Source of the DNA: Lagopus muta | Lineage: Eukaryota > Chordata > Aves > Galliformes > Phasianidae | DNA length: 64,000 nucleotides | NCBI RefSeq assembly: GCF_023343835.1 | Contig: NC_064437.1 | Location: forward strand, 52,464,972 to 52,528,971 | Reading direction: 5' to 3' | In this document: piece by piece, positions 39,474-49,200 of the stretch | Layout: each line of letters opens with the position of its first letter | Position numbering within the stretch: position 1 is the stretch's first letter | Translations under genes and position numbers: made by a program | Notes under the pieces: generated by a model | What the model was told of the DNA's origin: nothing | What the model saw: the letters and a program-made list of their open reading frames with translations, nothing else | Databases searched by the model: none

Positions 39474-42400
39474 GAAGACTATGGAGGGAGAGGCACCCCA
39501 GCTGCTCAGGGCTAGGAGCCCACTGAAGACCAGGCTGTAGTGCAGAGTCCCTCTCTCTGAAGCTACTGACTGTGTACAACAAGGGCATTTGTCTCTTTTA
39601 AGTTTCAATTGCACTGACAGATGTTGGGACATCAGGCTCGCCACCTCTATACCACGGACAGACAAGCGAGCGTTCCCTTCTTGAATGGGTCGTATTTTCA
39701 TTCACTGAAACTCTGCTGCTTGTTTTTTTTATTGCCTTGTGCATAGCGTTATGAAGAGAAAAGCAGCACCAATCTTTGGGAGCCAGTGCTCCTGCAAGAG
39801 TAATCTCAGGGTCCCACATGCCACTGAGCTCTTGGGAGTGATCACACGGGGTGATCCAGCTCCTCCTCTGCTGAAGCTGTTCCCAAGAGCCATTCCAGCA
39901 GGGAAACTGCACCAGCACACCTCTGCTTGCCAGGCGTGGTCACTTGTAGCCAGCTAGCCCTCAAAGGCTGGTCATGCTCCCAAATGTCACTCTAGGACAA
40001 GAAGGGATGGGAATGAAGAAACTGAGCATGCTGGTGGTTATCGGTCCTTAGCTGGGCTCTGGCAGCAGTCTGCTCCTTTCACAGGTGGCAAGATGCCTCT
40101 TTCCCCACGTCTTCCTGATGTTTTTGCTGGACCAAAGCTGGCTCACTCTTACACTGAGCCGTTCCAATGTCCCTAGGTTGACTGTGCATCAAGACATGAG
40201 TTCCCAGCCAGACATTGCTGATTATTATAGGAAAAGCCATCATCCTAGCCAAGGATTCTTGACAAATAGTGAGCACATATATCTACAGGAACTCTGATCT
40301 GATCAGCGTGCCTCCACGTATACATCCATTAAAACAATCCACTGTCACTGTGCTGATCATACAGCAGTCTCTGATCTAGGGAAAATGTTTTTTGGGCCAT
40401 TTCCCTTTATAAAAAGACAGCTGGTAAGAGCCAGCATGAGGGCACACACAGCCTCTCTTTCCATCAGCGAAAGCATGGAAAATTTGCCTTTCTTTCCCTC
40501 GTGGCTTAGGCTACTCCCCAAACAGTAACACCTAGGTGCTGTAAGTGCACTTACCACAGCCCATCTTCTAGCGCACAACTAGATGGTGCCACTGATCAGG
40601 TTTATGAATCACTTTCTTCTGTTACCTATTCCGTAGTCTAAAACAGAGAGGTAAGTCAGCAATCAATTTTTATGGCAATTGGAAACCACTGATACCTATT
40701 TGCTTGGGAGGTAATCTAAGAAATCTCTTCTCCTAATGAAACACGTGTGCTGGAGGCCAAAAGAAAGCAGATACTGTGGAGAGAAAGGCATGGCATGGTC
40801 ATCTTCACCTGTTTCCCTGAGCAAAGTTGCAGGAAAAGCAGGAGATGCAACAGGGATGAAGCTTTCTCCCTTGGGCAAACACAGATGCAGAGCTCAGGGC
40901 TTTTGTGCTTTCCCAGCTTGTTCTTCCACATAGTGCAGGCTGAAAAATGTCCTCTACTTGTTTGTAGTTCATGCCTGGAGTAGGAGCCATGACATACTGA
41001 AGGTAAAGGGGAAAATATACCCTCTCCTATGGTAAGATGTTAGGGCATTTTTTCCAAAAATGTCTTTTGCTCTGAATTAGCTGGCCTTAGCTTCTGATGG
41101 ACCTTGATCCACCAGTTCCAAAACAACTAACTCTTTGCTGTCAAAATCCCTTCTATTCTTGTTGGTGCTTGGAAGTCAGCATTGTATCATATTAAATATT
41201 GACCTTCATTCTGTAAAGTGCTTTGTCTTGACTCACACGTAGCTCTTGAGTCAACTTCCATGCAATTTTGTACATCTGAAGTTTGGATGCCAAAGGTTTC
41301 AGCAGCAAGTGGTAGTAGATGCCCTAACACTGTACATAAAAGTAATAGCCCTTGTTCTCTTGATCTGTACTCTTTTTCCTATTCATATATCTCAGGGTCA
41401 GATCTGTTCACTTAAGGTTTCATAAGGAGCTGTTTTGTTCAGTTTAGCTCTTGCAAGTTGGCCTTATTTTCCTACCATGGCAATCCAGAATGGCTGCTGT
41501 CTCGTGGTGTGCATCAGTCTTTTGTCATGAGATGTTTTGCCTTCTGCCTGGCTCTGCTGAAACACATACTGTTCTAAGAACATTTCTCTAAATGACCAAG
41601 GTCAACCCACAAATGACATTTCCCCACGCTGTTTGTTCTTTTTCCAGTTTGTTTTATCTGCAAACACAGAGATGTGGGAATTCATATAGATGTGGAGCCT
41701 TCTTTCTGTCATTTTCTCCAAGGACATGTATATAGGATGAGATTTAACAATAATCTTTGGTCAGGGTAGGAAGGTAGAAGAGCTCATCACGGAGCAGGCA
41801 GCTGCCAGTGCTGCTTAGCTTTGTCTGGCAGATCCATCAGGAAGTTTCTGAAACAGATGCAGAAAATCCACATGGAAACTGGCATGGAGAGAGCCTGTGC
41901 CAGTCTGCTGTTCTGGTCCCTGCTAAGGGTTTATGCCAGAGGAAAGGAGCTGAAGTACAGAACCTGTGAGAAAAGCTTCAGCAGTGCTTTGTATCTTTAC
42001 TTGCAGGTACCACAGTATTACCATTGTAAGCCTTTGCTTCTGCAGTTAGGTGATTGCCTGGTATCATGGCTTTCTCCTTCTGTTCTGTTCACAAAGCAGC
42101 GACAAATCAAAAGGTAAAAGGCCCCAAAGGAGAGAAATGCAATATATTAATTATGTTATTTTTAAAAGTTAATGACTTTTAGAACACATTTATGAGACAA
42201 TCCTCAGAACTAGTATTTCTAAGGGGATACCAGCTGTGCCATTTAAACCACCAAGCAAGCTGAGGCTCCAGGAATAGGTTGGCCAAGGGCATCCTACTGT
42301 GGCGAGACCCGTATCACTCACTGGCTGTGCTTGAGCCTTCCCAGCAAAAGGTATGGCTCTTCTCAACAACCTCCTCTGCCATTGCAGGGTTCTGTCTGTG

Positions 42401-45200
42401 GAAGCTGCCCAAAACCCTGGGTCAGTTATGAGATTTAACGAATGTCAATTTCCTTGCTTCTGTGCTGTGTCTGACCCAGCAGTGTATGGCTCAAGTGTAT
42501 GTTCCAGAGTCACTCAAGGACTTCACCCACCATGAATACTATGAAAGGTAGCGGGGGGAATTTCCAAACATGTCCGGTGTTAGTAATGTCATATCATTTC
42601 TTTTGTTAATACAGTTGATCTGCCTCTCTGATAAATATCTGTGCCTTATTTCTGATTTGCTAGAGTCTGGCTTTAATTTCCAGCTCCTAGCTCCTGTTCA
42701 GTTTTGCTCTTCTGGGTTAAAACATATTTTAACACCACACATTCTTGTCTTGAATATATTTATATGCTACTCAGCTCCACTGGGCTGTCCAGATCCCTGG
42801 TCTCTCCTGTCCCTGTGTTTTATCACCAGGAGCCGTGAGAGGTGCGGCAGGGTGAGTGGCATGGCACAGGGGTTGAGCATGGCACTAGGATGTTGAGCAG
42901 TACTGTTTGGGAAGGTTCCTTGTAGATGACTTGCTCATTTGGCTGAGCACAGGAGCAGTCTGACTCCTCTGGGACTGATGACTTCCACACCCACAAGCTC
43001 TCTCCCATTCACCTCAGGGTTGGGTCAGAGGCAAAACTATCAGTGACATTCTGGGGTAGAGAAGAGAAAGCTGTTGGGTGGATGCAGCTTTCCCACCCCT
43101 CTTGCAGAGAGCAGCCCACTCCGCAGCAGACCTTAAGAAGTACCCTTCATTCCTCACCCAATACAGCCAGCCCTCCCCTCTGCATGGGCTGAGAACAGCA
43201 GTTCTGTGCCCTGCCACTCGGCTGTGCAATTCATGTGGCTTCACCCTGGTGAAATGGGTCTCAGTTTATTCTGATACACGCACCGATCTCTGTATCCTTA
43301 TCACAATAAAGACTTCTTAACCCATGCCAGTGATGCTCTCGGACTGCTTTCCAGAAGATGGGAATGACCTAGGGGTAGGATGAAGCTTTTGGCATAGAAG
43401 ATGGAAAAGTCTTGAGGTGAGGTTTCCTCTGCTGCCAGCTGCTCACTGCTTTTCTGTGTCAGATCTGGAGCTCCTGGTGGCTGGAGGGGCAGCATTCCCT
43501 CCCGGCATAGCAATGCACCGTGTCCTTTCCTATCTCCTGGTGCCTGGAAGGCACCTAGTGCCAAAATCTCGTCTTTTCTTGGCTTCATTTTATCCTGATC
43601 TCTCCAAAGCAGTTTGTCCCCCTTCCCCCCGCCACACTGCAGGCCTGCATTCTTCTGTCCTTGCCATCCTTCTCTCTCACCCCAGCGCCACTGGCACAGT
43701 GCCTTCATGATCATCCCTGCAAAACAGGTGAAGGATGCAAGGCTGTACCTCTTGCTTCAGGGCCGCAGCTTTGTCTGCACGCAGCTGCAGCCCAGCCAAG
43801 GTAAACATGCTTGTCACCACTCATTTTTCTTCCAGTGTGCACCCTCCCCAGTTTGTTCATGCAGCTCTTATCTTGAATTTTCCTCACATTTTCCAGCCTT
43901 TCTCTGGTAAAAAGATGGCCAGAATGAAATCTCAGGCACCACAAGAGATCTGTCCAAGGCCAGGATCCTGTCACCTGCATGAGCAGAGGAGCAGTGGGGT
44001 TAAGGGCTGGAATGTAGGAATTGCATTCATCTCCACTTCTCTGCTGTGGCACAACACATTCCTGCTCGTGCTCCCCCTTCTGCTTCAAAGTTGCTGTGTC
44101 TTTGAACATCTGGGGAGAGGGGATGATTTGTCCCAGATGTATTTGCTGCATTTTCCAAATGATGTCTTTGTTTACTTCCTGTGTTGTTTCTATGTTCTAT
44201 GTTGTTTGTTTCTGCTTCCATCAGTGTTTTAATGTGTTGGATGTGTGATGAAATGCCTGCATCTGGCCCTGTGTAGTTATCCGAGCTGTGGATGCCCGTG
44301 GATGTTCCCTGTGATTTCATCCTATTCCCTTTTGCTCTCATTAAACTCTCAGCTTTGATGAGGTAATTTCATTGTGCACTGTGTGCAGAGCTATTTCCTT
44401 TTGTTTGATTCAAACCTGCTGCCTGCTGGTGGGCTGCCTCCACGCCTGTGTTATGGATAATGCTGACTAATTTTCCAGACCCATCATGCGTGAGATGTGT
44501 TCTCCGCCCACCCCAAATCTTGCTCACAGCTCTTTTTTAGGATCCAGCATTCTGCCATTTCTTTTTCTTGTTCCCCACGTCAGTGTCATCCATCTCCATA
44601 GGAAAGTGTGCACTGTTCCATGTGTCCCCTGGCAGCACCCTTCTATCTCAGCCTGCCCTGCCCCACCAAATCCTGCTTACAGTTGCCCCACAAGTCTCTG
44701 CTGCTTCTCCTTGCCTATCAGTACAGGGAAGAGCTGGCAACCCCAGGGCCATTTTGCATTAACTAACAAAAGACGTTGTGATGCTGATCCTATGCTTAAA
44801 TGTGAGTTGCTCTGAGGCTGAATGGCAAACAGGGAAGTGGTGGAATGGAGCTAAGCTGGAAGAAGGCATTAGTATGATAACTACTATCTTTGCAGCCTGC
44901 ACTGCTTGCATTGAAGCTATGAGCAGGGATGCCTTGTTATCATCACAGAGCAGCAAAGCTGCTGTTTTGAGTGTTTTAGCAACACTGCGTCCATCCATGG
45001 GCAGAGCAGCATAGATGACTGCACACCCTTGGGCAAGAACGTCTCTGGCAGAGAGGTGAAGGGGAATTGGCTTCCTCTAAATCCAGAATCGCTCTGCAAC
45101 TGTTCATAGCCAGACCTTTTCAGTTGCCTTTAAGCTTTGGGGCTCTCTTCTGCCCGGTGCATGTCGGAGGGCACCGTCGTGTCCCCTCCTCGCATGGCAG
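39474..45200 (+). other. ENTPD1 3' UTR and ENTPD1-CPN1 intergenic region
   Basis: No coding exon is recognised. Candidate ENTPD1 poly(A) signals are ATTAAA at 40,328-40,333 and 41,191-41,196, and AATAAA at 43,305-43,310. I cannot tell which is used or where the transcript ends. The scattered open frames here do not resemble known proteins. Confidence 0.55.
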
Positions 45201-46200
45201 AGCTCTGTGCTGCAGCATCGCACCTCGCGCTGCTCTCTGACTGCTGCTCGGGCAGAACGGCGCGAGAGTGCGACCTTGCTCCTGTCCTTGTCCTCATCCC
45301 CGGCCCCAGCCGTGCCGCGGGCGTGCGGGGCTAGCCGGAGCCGTGCCGACGAGGTGCCACCGCCTCTTCCCCAGGAGATGGGGCAGGAGAGCAGCGCTGT
45401 TCGGAATGGGGCCGGGGGAACCGCCCGCGCCGTGAAGCCCCCGCCTCGCTCGGCTCTGCCCCCGCGCAGGGGCTCGGTTACGGCGCGTCCCTGCCGTGGG
45501 GGCCCCGTTCCCTCCCGGCGAAGCGGCCTCGCGGAGCCCCCGCTCCTCTCCGCCCGCTTCCAGCGCTGCGCTGCCGCCTCCCGGGGCGCGGGGTCCTGTT
45601 TGCCGTCCGGTTAATGAGTGAGCAGCACTCTGGACGCTTCCCCGACGGCGGAGAGCGGGCAGTCAGCGGGCGGCCGGGAGAAGCATCCCTGCCCCCGCTC
45701 CCGCTGCCCCCCGTCCGCAGGTGCAGGGGGCTGGCACTTGGCGGGGGAACTGGAAAGAGCTGGTTCCAGTTTGCACTTTAGCTCCGGGCGGGGAGGAGGG
45801 AGCCGGGGGCCGATGGCGGGGTGGCTGCGGCCGCTGGCCGGGACCCTGCTCCTGCTCGAGGTAGCGGCTGCCGTCAGCTTCCTGCACCACCGCTACGAGG
45901 AGATGGTGCGGGCTCTGTTTCGCGTGCAGAGCGAGTGTCCGTACGTCACCCGCATCTACAGCATCGGACGCAGCGTCGAGGGCCGCCACCTCTACGTGCT
46001 GGAGTTCAGCGACTACCCCGGCATCCACGAACCCCGTAAGTACGGTGAGGCGGCGACCGGGACGGGGCGGCCCCGACAGCGCTACCGCTGCCACGCGGCA
46101 CCAGGGGGCACGGCCAAGAGCCGCCTCTCTGCCCGGGTGGGACTCCCGGTGCCGGAGCTCTGCCTTTGGGCACGCGGCCCCGGCGCGTACTTTGGCCGCA
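45200..46200 (+). promoter_or_regulatory. CPN1: CpG-rich region at the CPN1 start
   Basis: The sequence is G+C- and CpG-rich from about 45,200 to 46,200 and includes CPN1 coding exon 1. No TATA box is evident just before the start codon. An ATG at 45,614 opens a reading frame that stops before the CPN1 start and would be an upstream ORF if transcription begins before it. Confidence 0.65.
45813..46035 (+). CDS. CPN1: CPN1 exon 1 (signal peptide)
   Basis: It starts [20 protein letters not shown], a clear signal peptide, then [11 protein letters not shown], which aligns with the mature human start VTFRHHRYDD. It ends in HEP plus one base before GTAAGT. The frame is open upstream without an in-frame ATG back to at least 45,618, so this ATG is the natural start. 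Confidence 0.93.
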
Positions 46201-49200
46201 GCTCTGTTTATAAGTGCAGGATGACGCAGGAGAGCTCGTCCCAGCACCCACCTGCCCCGCCGCCCCGTTCTGCCCCAAAACCAGGCAGAGGTGGGAGGGA
46301 GGAGTGCAATCCTTCCTTGTCCAGGCTGCACGGGGTGGTGCTGGGCCCCCGAAGATCTCCAGACACGCCACCCGGTGCCGAGTGGCCCCGCTGCACCTTG
46401 GCAGCAGCACACAGAGATTGGGGCAAGATTCTGCCTGCCTCCTGCAGTATGTTTTGTCTTCTCAAACCTTTGCTTGCTCATCAAAGCAGGGGCTCATACA
46501 TCCAGGCTGCGTGGTCCCTTTGCCAGAGTTCTGATAATGCTCTGCCAGGCTTTGCTTTGGCAGAGCCACAGGATTGCAGCTGGGAGGGTTGCGGGAGGGC
46601 ACCGGGCAGAGGTTCATCTCGACCTGTGCCTAGTTCTCCGAGCAGCATGGACTTGTGGCCCTGCTTCTGGGTACTTCCACATGTATGGTGTCTTTTAGAC
46701 TCTGCAGGCTTCTTTGAAGTCCGTGGAAAGTAACTGTGAAAAGGAAAACTTTAAGTCAATTGGCTTTTATGCAGTAATTCAGGCTTCTGTGTCTGTGTGG
46801 ATAATGTTTAGGGATCTGTGTATCAGTATAGGCTGACAAGTCCTGCTTCAGACTCAAGGCATGTGAGGAGTCCCTGCTGAGACCTTTTTTTAAATGAAGG
46901 CAGCACATAACCCCAAGATGTTTTTATAGATTTAATAACTGGATTACCTAATTAAGTCAGTTCTCAAGTCTCCTGAAACCTAACCAGGTCAACACATATT
47001 GCCCACCCGCAATGTCCTTCGCTGAGGCATGGCAATCCAAAGGTCACTGGCAACAAATATGGAAAAGCAACATCTTGTGCCAAAACTAGGATTGTTTTAG
47101 CATCTGTCTTCAGCATGTCCGGATGCACTGAGATTTCTGAAAGTACTGCTGTGTTCTGAAAGCACTGTTGGGTTCTGGAAGCATAGTTGGGTTCTGAAGG
47201 CATTGTAGGGGTCTGGAGTCATGGTTGGGTTCTGAAAGCATGGTTGGATTTTGGAGGCATCATCAGGGTCTGGAGGCGTGGTTGGGTTCTGAAGGCATGA
47301 TTGGGTTTTGGAGGCATCATCAGGGTCTGGAGGCATGGTTGGGTTTTGGAGGCATTATTGTGCTCTGGAGCAGAGTTGGGTTCTGGCAGTGTGGTTGGGT
47401 TTTGGAGGCATTGTTAGGTTTTGGCAGTGTGGTTGGGTTGGGAAGATGTAGAGTTCTCTAAGCATGTCTGGGTTCTGGAAACACTGTTAGGGTCTGGAAG
47501 CAGGAGGCACCCAGTGAGCAGGTGACTTTTTTTCTCACGTTGTCACAGACCCCAGAAATCGCTGCTGAAACCTCAGCGCAACAAGATCCCTGAGCTCTGC
47601 CTGCCAATGCCCTGTTCTGTCTGTACCTTTCATGTGAAAGTTGGGCTTCTTTTTTAAGTGAATTCTCCCAGTATTTCTCACTCTGCCAACACTGGTTGCA
47701 TGCCCACTGCAGAGGCAAGCAGCAGCCCAGTGGTGAACCTGGGCTATGGCAAAACAGAGAGCAGCCCACATGAGGACCATTCAGCCATCCCTCACTAAAT
47801 TCTGCATTTTCCAAGTGAAGAGGCCATCTTATGCCATTCACAGGGGGACCCCTGGGCTCCCTGCAGCGTGAATGGGCTCTCCAGCCCCAGCTGATGGTGC
47901 TACTGCTGTGTTGCTCTCTCCAGTGGAGCCGGAATTCAAGTACGTGGGGAACATGCACGGGAACGAGGTGCTGGGCCGTGAACTGCTGCTGCAGCTCTCA
48001 GAGTTCCTATGTGAGGAGTACCGGCGGGGCAGTGAGCGGGTCATCCAACTGCTGCACGACACGCGCATCCACATCATGCCTTCCATGAACCCCGATGGGT
48101 ACGAAGTGGCTGCCAACCAGGTACCAGGCAAGCGAGCGCTGCTTCCAGATGGTAGGGGCAGAAAAACCCTACGAAATGGGGGGCTTCTGCAGGTCTGCTT
48201 TGCTGTGGCAGTGCTGCCCCACTCTATTCTCATCCCTACAATGCCCTTTGCCCCACAGGGCCCAGATGGCAGTGGGTACTTGACGGGGAGAAACAATGCC
48301 AATGGGGTGGACTTGAACCGCAACTTCCCTGACCTCAACACGTTCATGTACTACAGTGGGGAAATCAGCGGGCCCAACCATCACATCCCACTGCCCGACA
48401 ACTGGAAGAGCCAGGTATCGGCCTGCAGTGCTGCAAGGGGTGCAGCATCCTCCTATAGCACTGACATGCTCATCACAGCTCTTCCCTTCTGCTCTCCCCA
48501 GGTGGAGCCCGAGACATTGGCTGTGATCCAGTGGATTGGCAGCTACAACTTTGTGCTATCGGCCAACCTGCACGGCGGTGCAGTGGTGGCCAACTATCCC
48601 TACGATAAGTCTCAAGACCAGCGGTTCCGGAGCCACCGGCGCACGGCCAACACACCCACCCCTGATGATAAGTTGTTCCAGAAGGTGAGGACAGGATGCT
48701 GGTCCCAACAGCACTGGTTGTGCCTGTGTTTTTTCTCCATTGTTTGAATGTCCCACAGAACTGTGCCTTCAGTCTTCCATTAGGAAACACAGAAACCCAG
48801 CACAAGAATAGGCATTAGAACAGCTAATGAGAAAAATAAGTGTGAGCTGGAGCTCAGCCCTCCTGGGAAGCACAGGGCTCGCCAGGACATGCTGGGAGCA
48901 GGGCTGCAGCCTGGGGAGGAGGCGAGCAATCCACACACAGCCTCCAAAGTCAGAAATGCAATGAAATAACAAGGCTGCTGGCAGAATGAGGTTGTGCCAG
49001 CATCTGAACCGTACCACTGCCTATAGAGTGTGCAGTAGGAGACTCAAACAGCAGTTGCTCTTCAAACTGTCTTATGCAAAGGAGAGGCTTTGGATCCACT
49101 GTCCGAATTTGAACCCTGCCTTCATATCTAAAAATAAACTGCAATCTTTGAGAAGGACATAAAGGATGCCAGAAACACAAGTTGCCCAAACTTTCCTAAT

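Noticed and set aside
45663-46484. 273-codon minus-strand open frame
   Set aside because: It is antisense to CPN1 exon 1 in GC-rich sequence where stop codons are rare; no domain is recognisable.
45618-46733. Large + strand open frame extending CPN1 exon 1 on both sides
   Set aside because: Its left end begins at GTG without an ATG, and its right part is intron 1 read through the GTAAGT donor at 46,036. Only 45,813-46,035 matches CPN1.
47097-47461. Repetitive protein-like frames on both strands
   Set aside because: They are translations of the 19-bp minisatellite, not repeat proteins.
47135-47507. Possible CRISPR-like array
   Set aside because: Units are directly adjacent with no spacers, and the host is a vertebrate.
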